From NCBI GenBank assembly GCA_040904825.1, contig JBBDSU010000020.1, positions 62,001 to 126,000 of the forward strand: a stretch of DNA of 64,000 bases, given 5' to 3'. This stretch comes from JBBDSU01 sp040904825 (GTDB lineage: Bacteria > Actinomycetota > Nitriliruptoria > Nitriliruptorales > Nitriliruptoraceae). This document shows, piece by piece, positions 16,739 to 26,240 of the stretch. A program made the translations under genes and the position numbers. Below the pieces are notes generated by a model. The model was not told the origin of the DNA, made no database searches, and saw nothing but the letters and a program-made list of their open reading frames with translations. How positions within the stretch are numbered: position 1 is the stretch's first letter; each line of letters begins with the position of its first letter.

Positions 16739-18073
16739 GTGGCGCAACGCCTCAACCTCGGGCAGTTGGCGGGGTGGCGGGTCGACCCGCGACGGCCCGC
16801 CATCGTCGTCGACTCACTGACCGAGACATTCCGGCTGTACCACGAGCGGCCGTCAGGGCTCAAGGAACGGCTCTATCGGCCACGCCGTTCGACCTACACT
16901 GACTTCAACGCGCTCCAAGACGTGTCGTTTTCAGTCGACCACGGCGAGTCCGTGGGCATCGTTGGACATAACGGGTCGGGCAAGTCGACGCTGCTCAAGG
17001 TGCTCGCCAAGATCCTCCCTCCCGATGATGGCTCGGTGGAGACCAACGGCATGGTGGCGTCACTGCTCGAACTGGGAGCAGGATTTCACGGGGACCTCAC
17101 CGGCAGGGAGAACATCTATCTCAACGGTGCGATCCTCGGCATGAAGCGCGCTGAGATCGAGGAACGCTTCGACGAGATCGTCGACTTCGCTGGCATCCGG
17201 CCTCTGTTGGACACCGCAGTGCGAACCTATTCGTCAGGGCTGTATGTCCGGTTGGGGTTCGCCATTGCCGTGACCGTCGACCCGGACATTCTGCTCGTCG
17301 ACGAGGTGCTCGCGGTCGGCGATGCCGAGTTTCAGCAACGGTCGCTTGAGCGGATGCAGCAGTTCCGTGACGCCGGCAAGACGTTCGTGCTAGTGAGCCA
17401 CGATCTCGATGCCGTGAGCCAAATGTGCCGGCGAGTGATCGTTCTCGACCACGGGCGGGTTGCCTTCGACGGCCCCGCTGACGACGGCATCGATTTGTAC
17501 CGGCAACGATCGACGGCACTCGCCCCCACGTCGCCGCGGCGGACTAGCACAAAGCGTGCGCTCGTTCAGATAGACGGGGTTGCCCTGACCGATGCTGCAG
17601 GCGCCGAGGTTGCCGCAATGCGACCGTCAGATCAGGTCACCCTGCGTGTCGCATTGGTTGCCTCTGGTGATGTGGAAGCGTGCAGCGTCGGTGTCGCGGT
17701 CACCCGTGGTGACGGCACGTTGCTGTACGAAGTGCACACCGCTGGGCATGGTGTCGGGGTCGGTCCGCTCCGCTCGGGAGACACAGCGACCGTCGAAATC
17801 CGTCTGTCGATTCGTCTGCTTGGCGGTCACTATGCGATCAGCACGGTGGTCACCGATGCCACGACGCAACAGGTCTGGATGGTGGCACCCGAAGCGATCA
17901 GATTTTCGGTGGCTGCAGATGGTGGCGCGACTGGCCTGGTTGACCTGGCAGCATCCACGTCCGTCGTTGAAGGTCCGGCTCGACACCTGGATCCAGCAGA
18001 CACACCTTCGTCTCTGAGTAGGCCTGGCAGTCGGGGCCGACGTGGAGCTCGCGCCCGTCGTGGAACGGCGTGA
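16739..18073 (+). CDS. Polysaccharide ABC transporter ATPase with C-terminal Wzt-type domain
   Basis: The 444-aa protein has the nucleotide-binding domain at residues about 20-260, with Walker A GHNGSGKST, the ABC signature region YSSGLYVRLGFAIAV and Walker B ILLVDEVLAVGD. A beta-sandwich domain (about 285-400) resembles the Wzt C-terminal domain, which reads the glycan cap before export. The start is GTG 16739, 7 nt after a strong AAGGAGG; longer frames run inside the permease gene. Having the Wzt-C domain suggests a chain-length or end-modification checkpoint. The tail is basic and low in complexity. Confidence 0.92.
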   Translation: MAQRLNLGQLAGWRVDPRRPAIVVDSLTETFRLYHERPSGLKERLYRPRRSTYTDFNALQDVSFSVDHGESVGIVGHNGSGKSTLLKVLAKILPPDDGSVETNGMVASLLELGAGFHGDLTGRENIYLNGAILGMKRAEIEERFDEIVDFAGIRPLLDTAVRTYSSGLYVRLGFAIAVTVDPDILLVDEVLAVGDAEFQQRSLERMQQFRDAGKTFVLVSHDLDAVSQMCRRVIVLDHGRVAFDGPADDGIDLYRQRSTALAPTSPRRTSTKRALVQIDGVALTDAAGAEVAAMRPSDQVTLRVALVASGDVEACSVGVAVTRGDGTLLYEVHTAGHGVGVGPLRSGDTATVEIRLSIRLLGGHYAISTVVTDATTQQVWMVAPEAIRFSVAADGGATGLVDLAASTSVVEGPARHLDPADTPSSLSRPGSRGRRGARARRGTA

Positions 18074-19197
18074 GCGGTTGGCTTGATGCGGCTGCCACCG
18101 GGACGCTTCCGGCCGACCCGCTGCTCGCCGCGTCGAGTCCCGATGACGTCGGTGTCGTGGTCATCGTCGTGAACCACAACACTGGCGACCTGTTGCCCGC
18201 GTGCCTCGCTGCCTATCAAGCGCAAGATCACCCGCACGTGACGATTGTCGTGGTCGACAATGCGAGTACTGACGGTTCTGCAGAGGTGCTCGACACCCTC
18301 GAAACGACCGCTGAAGATTGGCCTCACCCGACACGGTTCATCCGCAATGACGACAACCGGGGCTTTTGTGGGGGGATTAACGACGGACTGCGCGCAAGCA
18401 CCGAGCCGGTCGTGGTGTTCTCCAACGTCGATGTAGAGCCGAGCCCTGATCTGGTTCGTCGAGCCGTCGAGGCGCTGCTCGCAGATCCGCGACGAGGAAC
18501 GGTGCAGCCCAAACTGCTCAGGCCGCCTTACGGGCATCACGGTCCTGTCATCGACAGCACTGGCCACGTCATCGATCGGGCGCGACTCGTTGTGAACCGG
18601 GGAGAAGGCTCCTCGCCACAACAGTGGATACGACCCGAGGAGGTCTTTGGCGCTTCGGGAGCGCTGGTGGCTCATCGGCGTGCCATGCTGGCCGACATCG
18701 CGTGGCAGCACGGCGGAGATGGGCATGTGCTGACCGAGGACTTGTTCGCATTCTTCGATGACGTCGAACTGGACTGGCGTGCGCGCCGGATGGGATGGTC
18801 CGCCTGGTTTGAGCCGGCTGCAGTGGCGGTGCACGAGCGGGGCGGAGTCGGGGCACGCCGAACGGCACGGGTCGAAGCGCTCAACTTTGCCAATCGGCTG
18901 CTCGTCGTCATCACATGCGACGATCTGCGGGCGCTGGCTGTGCGATCTCCACTGGTCGCGGCCACCACCCTGCTCAAGGCTGCCGAATTGCTCCTCACAC
19001 GTCCCACGGCATTCGTCGATGGGGTGACGAAAGTCGTGCGCGGACTGCCAGGAGCATTGCGGCGCCGCCGCGAACTACGCGCACGCCAACGGGTGACCGC
19101 CCGAGAGGTCGTGCGCTCCTGGATGCAACCGTTCGACGGCCGACAGTGGGTGGCGACGTGGTGGGGCCGGACACGACGTGCAGCTTCGCGTCGGTGA
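18070..19197 (+). CDS. Family 2 glycosyltransferase
   Basis: The 375-aa enzyme begins with GTG overlapping the wzt stop (GTGA). The GT-A motifs are VVVIVVNHNTGDLL, VVDNASTDGS, and the FSNVDVEP metal site; ED or DD acidic residues near FFDDVELDWRAR fit the family base. A C-terminal region from about residue 280 contains a hydrophobic helix and then a basic tail. Being coupled to the exporter, it probably adds sugars to the exported glycan. The sugar is not predictable. It is the last gene of the envelope string on this strand. Confidence 0.85.
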   Translation: MSGWLDAAATGTLPADPLLAASSPDDVGVVVIVVNHNTGDLLPACLAAYQAQDHPHVTIVVVDNASTDGSAEVLDTLETTAEDWPHPTRFIRNDDNRGFCGGINDGLRASTEPVVVFSNVDVEPSPDLVRRAVEALLADPRRGTVQPKLLRPPYGHHGPVIDSTGHVIDRARLVVNRGEGSSPQQWIRPEEVFGASGALVAHRRAMLADIAWQHGGDGHVLTEDLFAFFDDVELDWRARRMGWSAWFEPAAVAVHERGGVGARRTARVEALNFANRLLVVITCDDLRALAVRSPLVAATTLLKAAELLLTRPTAFVDGVTKVVRGLPGALRRRRELRARQRVTAREVVRSWMQPFDGRQWVATWWGRTRRAASRR

Positions 19198-19221
19198 CAG
19201 CCACCCCGGCATTCGGGGCTG
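19198..19221. terminator. Hairpin between convergent genes
   Basis: CCCCG (19204-19208), a 5-nt loop and CGGGG form a stem that can extend through CAG/CTG with a small bulge. It lies between two converging genes and could stop transcription both ways. There is no T-tract. Confidence 0.3.
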
Positions 19222-19268
19222 CCACGGAGACGTCCCAGAGCGGTGAACGGGCGGTCGTCGACTCGCGG

Positions 19269-20120
19269 CTACTCGGTGTTCGCAGACCCTTGACCGTCGG
19301 CGGCATCATCGGTGGCGTCATCAGCTTCGCCACCGGTCTGGTCGTCGGCTCCGTCATTAGCCCATTGCAGGACGTCAGTGGGGAACAGCGTCAGCGATCG
19401 TTCGGGTGCGATGCCATTCGTGCCGAAGTGCTCGAGGACGAAGCCCATACCAACGGTTTCGTCCCATGTGTCACAGTCGACGGCGGTTCCCCATGCGCGC
19501 AGCGCCACGGCCTTGCCACTTGAGATGCCCGGGTCGCTGTAGGGGGAACTCATGATGCCAACGCCGCCAAGATCGCGACGGAAACCATGTTCGTTGAGCA
19601 GCTCGGCCCAGTCGCCGATGCTGTTGACTGCGGAATGATCAACCTGATCAGGGTCGTACCACACGATGATCGTTCCGTGCTCCAGGTTGTGCGTGGACGA
19701 CACCTCACTGATTTGGCGGCGCGAAGACGACAGGACCGGATGGGTGGTCGCCGTGTGCGGGCCTGAGTGGGTCGGCCGGATATCCGGATAGATGAGCGAA
19801 GGGTTGGGCGCTTGGTTCGCTTCGAAATGGAAGGCATCTGGCAGCGGCTGGCGCTCGGCGATCGTGATGCAGCCTGCCGCATCGCGGGCAGCGGTCACCT
19901 CTGAACGGGATACCTGGATCGCGTCGTCGAGCGACGGAGTGCCGCCCATGAAAGCCTGCAGGAGCACAGCGGCAATCACGCCGACAATCGCGAACGTGAC
20001 GAGCCCATTGCGGGTCCGAACACGCTGCTTCTTCTGGGCGGCGGCGGCTTCGGCGCGGCGCCGTTCTTCGCGTGCAAGCGCACGGCGCTGCTTGTTTGTC
20101 AGGCGGGGTTGCTCAGCCAC
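19269..20120 (-). CDS. DUF3105 membrane-anchored protein
   Basis: The 283-aa protein has a basic, Ala-rich cytosolic N-terminus, one membrane helix (about residues 38-60) and an outer domain. The outer domain shows DUF3105 features: IRPTHSGPHTATTHPV and then VSSTHNLEHGTIIVWYDP. The conserved His residues suggest metal binding, but no activity is known for the family. The C-terminus is a long Asp/Gly/Ala-rich acidic tail. It lies 46 bp downstream of fbiB on the same strand and may be part of the F420 transcript, without evidence that it acts in that pathway. Confidence 0.85.
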   Translation of the reverse strand: MAEQPRLTNKQRRALAREERRRAEAAAAQKKQRVRTRNGLVTFAIVGVIAAVLLQAFMGGTPSLDDAIQVSRSEVTAARDAAGCITIAERQPLPDAFHFEANQAPNPSLIYPDIRPTHSGPHTATTHPVLSSSRRQISEVSSTHNLEHGTIIVWYDPDQVDHSAVNSIGDWAELLNEHGFRRDLGGVGIMSSPYSDPGISSGKAVALRAWGTAVDCDTWDETVGMGFVLEHFGTNGIAPERSLTLFPTDVLQWANDGADDQTGGEADDATDDAADGQGSANTE

Positions 20121-20166
20121 GGATCGACGCCTCGTCGGGTCGGAAAGTGAAGGTCAAGCGTACCGG

Positions 20167-21576
20167 TCAAGGGTTGGCCAGAAACTCGCTGATGTCGACG
20201 GGTTCACGCGGTTGTGCTGGCCCAGCAGGCCACCCGATCGTCAGCATCCCCACCGACTGCCAGCTTTCAGGCAGATCCAGCACCCGGCGAGAAACCTGTG
20301 GACAGAAGGCGGTGGTCGACAACCATGCGGCGCCGAGCCCGCGAGCCGCCAGGGCAATCTGCGCGTTGGCGAGCGCGGCTCCTGCGCTCAGGACGAACAG
20401 GTCTCGCTCAGCCTGGCTCCGGCGGATGTCGGAATATTTCTGTGCCCCGTCGAGCGCAACAAATGCGGCGAGCAAGACCGGGGCAGTGCGCAGCAGTTCG
20501 TCGCTGCGTGAAATGCGGCGCTCGATTGCGGCTTGCTCCACGCCGTCGTCGCTGAGGTCGCGGCGCCATTGTTGCTCCATCGCATCGAGCAGATCACTGC
20601 GCACGTCACCGTCAAGTCTGACGAACCGCCAAGGCTTGGTGTGGTGGGGTGCCGGAGCGGTCACAGCTGCAGCGATCGCAGCAGCGATGGCGTCGTCGGG
20701 TACGGCGGCCGTCGCGTCGTAGGAACGCACAGTGCGCCGGGCTCGGATCGCATGATCTGCTGCGGTGGGACCGCCGTGAGCGAACAGGTCTTCTTCGATC
20801 GGGCGGACGATCGTCGCCACGACGCCGTCAGGCTGGCCGCTGCGGCCGGCTACCTGTGGTGCCAGGCCACGCAGGATGACAAACGGGGTCCCACTGGCTT
20901 TCGATCTGACAAGGTCGCTGGCAGCAGCGACAGCGTCCACCAAGGCAGCCATCGTGACCTCCAGCGGCCGGCCATCCAGGTCAGTGCCCCCACGTTCATC
21001 GCGCAGTGTCGCCAGCCCGGCGGCGCCGATCGCCGTGTCGAGTTGCCCGTGACGCCAGGGGCGACCGAAACTGTCGGTGATGACCACGGCGACATTCACG
21101 CCGAGGTGCTCAGCGATGACGCGGCGCAGTCGGTGTGCTGACTGGTCGGCGTCGACCGGCAGCAACAGTGCGTGGCCGTCGTCGACGTTGGAGGCGTCGA
21201 TACCGCCATTGGCGAGCACGAATCCGTGAGGGGTCCGAGTTACGAGGACTCCAGGAGTATCGGCGACGATCATGGACGCTTGGCTGCGCGCGAGATCGCG
21301 ACGCGATTGGCGTGCGTCATCACCAGCGATGGCGACCAGTTGTCCTTCGGAGAGGCTGACGACTTTCGAGACGACACAGACGATGTCGCCGTCTTGCAGG
21401 TTCTGGCTGGCGGTCGACAGCGCGGTTGCCAGCTCATCAGCGATGTCGTCACCGACGCCGAACCGGTGTGCGGACGGGATCGGGATGATCGTCACCGCTC
21501 CGGCGAGTGCGGGTTCGGTTGTTTCTTCGATGGACCTCGACGGTTGAACATCCCGACCTGATGGGATGGCACTCAT
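20167..21576 (-). CDS. fbiB: F420-0:gamma-glutamyl ligase / dehydro-F420 reductase (FbiB)
   Basis: The 469-aa two-domain enzyme adds glutamates to F420-0 (CofE-like N-domain, residues about 30-255, with VVSKVVSLSEG and VVITDSFGRPWRHGQ). Its C-terminal FMN nitroreductase-like domain (about 265-469, RRTVRSYDA and PHHTKPWRFV) reduces the dehydro precursor made by actinobacterial FbiA. Full length means both steps are covered. Its ATG overlaps the fbiA stop by ATGA, so the two are translationally coupled. F420 then serves hydride-transfer enzymes in the cytosol. Confidence 0.95.
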   Translation of the reverse strand: MSAIPSGRDVQPSRSIEETTEPALAGAVTIIPIPSAHRFGVGDDIADELATALSTASQNLQDGDIVCVVSKVVSLSEGQLVAIAGDDARQSRRDLARSQASMIVADTPGVLVTRTPHGFVLANGGIDASNVDDGHALLLPVDADQSAHRLRRVIAEHLGVNVAVVITDSFGRPWRHGQLDTAIGAAGLATLRDERGGTDLDGRPLEVTMAALVDAVAAASDLVRSKASGTPFVILRGLAPQVAGRSGQPDGVVATIVRPIEEDLFAHGGPTAADHAIRARRTVRSYDATAAVPDDAIAAAIAAAVTAPAPHHTKPWRFVRLDGDVRSDLLDAMEQQWRRDLSDDGVEQAAIERRISRSDELLRTAPVLLAAFVALDGAQKYSDIRRSQAERDLFVLSAGAALANAQIALAARGLGAAWLSTTAFCPQVSRRVLDLPESWQSVGMLTIGWPAGPAQPREPVDISEFLANP

Positions 21577-22526
21577 GGTCGGTGTCCTTGCTCAGCGAGT
21601 TCGGCAGCCAACTGCAGGCAGGTCAACGCCACGGTCCGTGCCACCTCGATGTCGTCGAGCATGGTGTCGGTCGCCTGGCAGGTGATGCCGCTTGCCTCGA
21701 TCGTGGCGCAAAGGTTCCGGTCAGCCTCGTCGATGACCCAGCCGTCGAGCAGCGACCCGTAGTGGCGAGCGACGCCATCGGCGGAAACCTGTGCACCGAC
21801 AGCAGGCAGGAGGCGGTCGGCCATTCCCCGTACGACCTTGCCACCGATGATGGGGGAGACGCCCACTACCGGGGCGCTCGTCGACCGAACGGCATCGTCG
21901 ATGCCGGGTATCGCCAGGATGGTGCCGATCGACACGACCGGATTCGATGGGGCGATGAGCACGGTGTCAGCACGATGGATGGCGTCAAGGACGCCAGGAG
22001 CCGGTGCTGCCAGGCTGGCGCCTGACAGGTAGACGTCGGTCACGACAGGACTCGCCTGTTCGCGGACCCAGTACTCCTGAAAGGCCAGGTCGCGGCCGTC
22101 GGCGGTCTTGATCCGTGTGGCGACCGGATCATCGGTTGCCGGCAGAAGCTGGACGTCGATACCAAACGCCTGTCGGATCTCGTCGGTGGCACGCGAAAGG
22201 GGCACGCCCTGGCGCATCAAGTGCGTGCGATGCAGGTGCACGGCGAGATCCCGGTCGCCGAGCGTGAACCACCTTGGGTGGCCGAATCGGGCCAGCTCTT
22301 CGGAGACGACATGGTGCTCGTCAGCGCGGCCCCACTGTTGTTCGGGATGGACGACCCCGGCAAGCCAGTAGGTGATGGAATCAAGATCCGGGCAGACGCG
22401 AAGGCCGACATGGTCGAGGTCGTCGCCGACATTGACGATCGCGGTCACCTTGTCGGCACCCACGGCCGCTGCAACGCCGCGGATGAAACGCGCGCCACCG
22501 ATTCCACCAGCCAGCACGGTGATCAC
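21573..22526 (-). CDS. fbiA: Phosphoenolpyruvate/2-phospholactate transferase (FbiA/CofD)
   Basis: The 317-aa enzyme joins the PEP-derived (or lactyl) guanylyl intermediate to the deazaflavin Fo, giving (dehydro-)F420-0. Family marks are VLAGGIGGARFIRG at the N-terminus, NVGDDLDHVGLRVCPDLDS, and APSNPVVSIGTILAIPG. GTG 22526 is chosen as start: GGGAGG lies 8 nt upstream and the glycine-rich loop follows at once. A longer frame to 22748 would overlap fbiC. It is divergent from fbiC, with 125 bp between starts that should hold both promoters. Confidence 0.94.
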   Translation of the reverse strand: MITVLAGGIGGARFIRGVAAAVGADKVTAIVNVGDDLDHVGLRVCPDLDSITYWLAGVVHPEQQWGRADEHHVVSEELARFGHPRWFTLGDRDLAVHLHRTHLMRQGVPLSRATDEIRQAFGIDVQLLPATDDPVATRIKTADGRDLAFQEYWVREQASPVVTDVYLSGASLAAPAPGVLDAIHRADTVLIAPSNPVVSIGTILAIPGIDDAVRSTSAPVVGVSPIIGGKVVRGMADRLLPAVGAQVSADGVARHYGSLLDGWVIDEADRNLCATIEASGITCQATDTMLDDIEVARTVALTCLQLAAELAEQGHRP

Positions 22527-22651
22527 GACATGTGCCTCCCAGCCAACCGGTGGCGCGATCCGCGATGCGGCGTACAGACACGCCGGTATGGTCGCCTGGA
22601 TCGTAGTGTTTGCGGATGACAGCCTTGTCGAGGTTGCCGAGGGAGCTTTAC

Positions 22652-25507
22652 GTGGTGAACGCGCAGTCGTCAGATGCAACGTCGCCGGGGCCGACGTTGC
22701 CGCCCGACGCCGACACGGCCACGCTCGACCGGCGACGGCCCCGTGCACTGCGGCGTGCCGCCGATGGCCGGAGCTTGACGAGCGAAGAGATCGAGGCGTT
22801 GCTTGCCTCGCGCGGTGACGATCTTGCGCAGCTGCTGGCTATCGCAGGCCACGTGCGTGATCGGGCGCCGTGGTATCGCCAGTCCGATGCGGATTCCGCT
22901 GGCGAGCACCGCCGCCACATAACCTATTCACGCAAAGTCTTCGTACCACTGACCCACCTGTGCCGGGATACCTGCGGCTACTGCACGTTCGCATGGCCGC
23001 CAAAGGCCGATGTGCCTGCATTCCTTGCCCCCGATGCCGTGCTCGAGATTGCTCGCCGTGGTCAGCAAGCAGGCTGCAGGGAAGTGCTGTTCACCCTGGG
23101 CGATCGTCCGGAGACTCGCTATCCAGCGGCGCGACAATGGCTCGATGCGCGGGGGTACGACACCACGCTGGAGTACTTGCGGGCAGTTGCCATTGAAGTC
23201 ATCGAAGCAACCGGGATGCTGCCGCACCTCAATCCAGGGGTGATGTCATGGTCCGAGATGTCCACCCTCAAGCACGTTGCTGGGTCGATGGGCCTGATGC
23301 TCGAATCGGTTTCGCCGCGCCTGATGCAGCGGGGTCAAGCCCATGCCGGCGCGCCTGACAAGAACCCGCAAACGCGCCTGAAGATGCTTGAAGACGCTGG
23401 TCGACTGTCGATCCCCTTCACTTCAGGCATGTTGATCGGCATCGGCGAGACACTTGACGAACGTGCTGACACCTTGCTGGCTCTCAGAGCTACGCACCGG
23501 CGCTATGGCCACCTGCAAGAAGTGATCATCCAGCCGTTCCGGGCGAAACCAGCGACCGCGATGAGCGCATGGCCAGAACCATCGATGGACGATCTCCTTG
23601 CCTGTGTGGCGACCGCACGGGTCGTGCTGGGTCCGACCGTCCATCTGCAAGCGCCACCCAACCTCGCTGCTTCTGACTATCCGCGCATTCTGGAGGCCGG
23701 CATCGACGATTGGGGTGGTGTCTCTCCGGTCACTGTCGATCATGTCAACCCCGAAGCACCATGGCCGGCACTGGACGAGTTGACGCAACGCACGAATGAT
23801 GCGGGCTTCGCCCTGGTGGAACGACTGTGTGTCTACCCGGAATACGTGACGACCCCTGATCCGTGGATTTCGACACGGATGCGACCTGCCATCAATGCGG
23901 TAGCTGACCATCGTGGCTACGCCGATGTCAAGGTCCTGCCTCGTCCTCAGCAGTGGCAAGAAAGCGATGCGGACGCTGCGATGTTCGTCCAGCAACCACG
24001 CCAGCGGATTGCTGCGGTGCTAGATGACGATGCGGTCGACGGAGCTGCCGCATTTGGGTCGGCTGCTGACGGGGGCGCGGCACGCTCAGCGAGAGCCCAG
24101 GATGCTGTCCACCGCGCTGTCTACGGTGACATCGACGAAGTGGTCGCAGCCACACCGTGGTCGTCCTTCCGTCCGGATGATCTCTCAGATGGCTTCCCGG
24201 ATGACCCCTCGAATGGCCCCTCGAATGACCCTGCGGATGGCCTCGGCGACGACCTCTCTGATGTGCAGACTGAGGATGGTGGTGTCGGCGGCGATGTTGG
24301 TTATAACGTCGCGTTGCGTGATGAAGCCGCTGTCGCAGCCGGCGACGCTCAGCCAACGTCGATCAACCGATCTCACCAACTGACGCGTGAGATTGCCGCG
24401 ATTCTGGGTCGGGCCGCACGTGGCGTCGTGCTTGACGATCGTGAGGCGTTGCGCCTGTTTGAGACCTCGGGTGCCGAACTCGATGCGCTCGGCGCCGTTG
24501 CCGACGAACTGCGGGTGACAGCGGTTGGCGACACGGTGACCTATGTCGTGAATCGCAACATCAATTTCACCAACATCTGTTACACCGGATGTCGCTTCTG
24601 CGCGTTCGCGCAACGACGGGATGACCCCGATGCGTACAACTTGTCGCTGGCCCAAATCGCAGATCGAGCCGCGGATGCCCAGGCCGTCGGGGCGACAGAG
24701 GTATGTCTGCAGGGGGGGATTCATCCCGACCTTCCTGGGGACTACTACTTCGACATTCTCGATGCCGTGCGTGCCCGCACCCCCGACATGCACATCCATG
24801 CGTTTAGTCCCATGGAAGTCGTGAACGGAGCCTCGCGATTGGGCATCTCGGTGCGTGAATGGCTTCAAGAGGCTCACCGCAGAGGACTCGGATCAATGCC
24901 TGGTACGGCTGCCGAGATTCTCGATGACGAAGTGCGGTGGGTCCTGACGAAAGGCAAGCTTCCGGCCGACCAATGGATCGACGTCATCACGACCGCGCAT
25001 GAGATCGGCTTGCCGTCATCATCGACGATGATGTACGGCCATGTCGACCATCCGCGCCATTGGGTGAATCATCTGAAGACGTTGCGTGGCTTGCAGGAGC
25101 GCACCTACGGGTTTACCGAATTCGTTCCGCTTCCTTTCGTTCACCAATTTGCTCCCATCTACCTGGCTGGTGTGGCGCGACCAGGATCACGGTGGGATGA
25201 AGACCGGCAGGTGCATGCCGTGGCCCGCATCCTCCTTCACGGAGTGATCGACCACATCCAGGTGTCGTGGGTCAAGATCGGGCTTGATCGGGCTGCCCAG
25301 ATCCTTCAGCAGGGAGCTGACGATCTGGGAGGCACGCTGATGGAAGAGACCATTTCGCGGATGGCTGGCAGTCGTCACGGAGTACGTCAATCGACGGATT
25401 CGTTGGTGGCGACAGCGGCCTCGATCGGTCGTTCGGCAGCGCAAAGGACAACCACCTACGCCCGCGTCACTGCTGCCCGTCAAACCGCTACCGGTGGGAT
25501 GCAGTAG
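22652..25507 (+). CDS. fbiC: Fused Fo synthase (CofG-CofH), FbiC
   Basis: The 951-aa protein fuses two radical-SAM enzymes that make the deazaflavin Fo from tyrosine and the 5-amino-6-ribitylaminouracil of riboflavin synthesis. The N-terminal half carries the iron-sulfur motif CRDTCGYC, the C-terminal half CYTGCRFC (both CX3CX2C). The halves are joined by an acidic linker of about 100 residues (roughly 465-570) containing near-repeats of Asp-Pro-Ser-Asn and Asp-Gly; this makes it longer than the roughly 850 aa usual in mycobacteria. GTG 22652 follows GGGAG by 6 nt; GTG 22655 is equally possible. Confidence 0.95.
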   Translation: MVNAQSSDATSPGPTLPPDADTATLDRRRPRALRRAADGRSLTSEEIEALLASRGDDLAQLLAIAGHVRDRAPWYRQSDADSAGEHRRHITYSRKVFVPLTHLCRDTCGYCTFAWPPKADVPAFLAPDAVLEIARRGQQAGCREVLFTLGDRPETRYPAARQWLDARGYDTTLEYLRAVAIEVIEATGMLPHLNPGVMSWSEMSTLKHVAGSMGLMLESVSPRLMQRGQAHAGAPDKNPQTRLKMLEDAGRLSIPFTSGMLIGIGETLDERADTLLALRATHRRYGHLQEVIIQPFRAKPATAMSAWPEPSMDDLLACVATARVVLGPTVHLQAPPNLAASDYPRILEAGIDDWGGVSPVTVDHVNPEAPWPALDELTQRTNDAGFALVERLCVYPEYVTTPDPWISTRMRPAINAVADHRGYADVKVLPRPQQWQESDADAAMFVQQPRQRIAAVLDDDAVDGAAAFGSAADGGAARSARAQDAVHRAVYGDIDEVVAATPWSSFRPDDLSDGFPDDPSNGPSNDPADGLGDDLSDVQTEDGGVGGDVGYNVALRDEAAVAAGDAQPTSINRSHQLTREIAAILGRAARGVVLDDREALRLFETSGAELDALGAVADELRVTAVGDTVTYVVNRNINFTNICYTGCRFCAFAQRRDDPDAYNLSLAQIADRAADAQAVGATEVCLQGGIHPDLPGDYYFDILDAVRARTPDMHIHAFSPMEVVNGASRLGISVREWLQEAHRRGLGSMPGTAAEILDDEVRWVLTKGKLPADQWIDVITTAHEIGLPSSSTMMYGHVDHPRHWVNHLKTLRGLQERTYGFTEFVPLPFVHQFAPIYLAGVARPGSRWDEDRQVHAVARILLHGVIDHIQVSWVKIGLDRAAQILQQGADDLGGTLMEETISRMAGSRHGVRQSTDSLVATAASIGRSAAQRTTTYARVTAARQTATGGMQ

Positions 25508-25538
25508 GCGTCATCGCCACAACATTTAGTATTGGGAC

Positions 25539-25567
25539 TTGACCTTGAGGCGTCGAGAGACCAGAAT
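25539..25567 (+). promoter_or_regulatory. Candidate promoter of whiB2
   Basis: TTGACC (25539-25544) and CAGAAT (25562-25567) are 17 nt apart. Transcription would begin about 25574, just ahead of the GGAG that serves the WhiB start. Confidence 0.4.
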
Positions 25568-25588
25568 GCCCCACGTGGAGTTACACCG

Positions 25589-25876
25589 ATGTCAGTAAGA
25601 GGAGCACCCGTGGGAGCCATGACCGACCTTACGACGAAGCTCGCCTTCGATGCAGGTGATCGCGTGTGGGTGCTTGAAGCCAAGTGCCTGGACGCCGATC
25701 CCGAAGCGTTCTTCCCAGAGAAGGGCGGTTCAACTCGCGAGGCCAAGCGCATCTGTGCCACTTGTCCGGTGCGGGTCGAATGCTTGGAGCATGCGCTGGA
25801 GCACGACGAGCGATTCGGGATCTGGGGAGGTTTGTCGGAACGCGAACGTCGTCGTGTCAAGCGTTTGACCATCTAG
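25589..25876 (+). CDS. whiB2: WhiB2/WhmD-like iron-sulfur regulator
   Basis: The 95-aa protein has the four cluster cysteines (residues 33, 56, 59 and 65), the turn FGIWGG (76-81) and a basic C-terminal tail RERRRVKR that binds DNA. WhiB proteins carry a 4Fe-4S cluster and bind region 4 of the primary sigma factor. In mycobacteria WhiB2 (WhmD) is needed for septation, and its gene sits between the F420 genes and the mannose genes, as here. The ATG at 25589 has GGAG 8 nt upstream; the ATG at 25619 lacks a well-spaced site. Confidence 0.92.
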   Translation: MSVRGAPVGAMTDLTTKLAFDAGDRVWVLEAKCLDADPEAFFPEKGGSTREAKRICATCPVRVECLEHALEHDERFGIWGGLSERERRRVKRLTI

Positions 25877-25904
25877 TTTCGCCTGAGAGATGTCATCTGG
25901 ACCC

Positions 25905-25930
25905 GGCGACGCACCCGTGAGCGGGTCGCC
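25905..25930 (+). terminator. Hairpin after whiB2
   Basis: GGCGA/TCGCC and an inner CCCG/CGGG pair around a TGAG loop form a bulged stem 29 bp after the whiB2 stop. No T-tract follows. Confidence 0.35.
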
Positions 25931-26240
25931 TCATCGCCCCGCCGGCGAGGTGGTCCGAACCCGGCCACATGGCCATGCAGTCGGCTGAGTCAGCAGGGGC
26001 CTGTGGTAGCGTCCCAAAGCCCCGACAGTCGTGCGGTCACGCCGGTCAAGTGAGCGATCGCCGCGTCACAGCAACGGTGCAGCTCTTGACGTGTGCCGTA
26101 GCAGCCACGCATGTTGACCGGTCGCTGATCGTCCGAGGTCGCCGGGGTGCACCTAGCGGTGCTATTCACCGTTGCAACGACGACGTGTTCTGTGGTGCCG
26201 CCATCAGATCTGGTGCTACGAACCGAGGATCGACCCCCAC
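25931..26240. other. Non-coding stretch upstream of the giant glycosyltransferase
   Basis: No gene is supported here. Two TTGAC words (26088 and 26114 areas) could be -35 boxes, but no convincing -10 follows at the right distance. The frame of the downstream gene stays open back to 26172 without a better start. Confidence 0.4.

Noticed and set aside
26172..26240. Longer N-terminus for the giant glycosyltransferase
   Set aside because: The added residues are Arg/Cys/Trp-rich and unlike the rest; no ribosome site precedes 26172.
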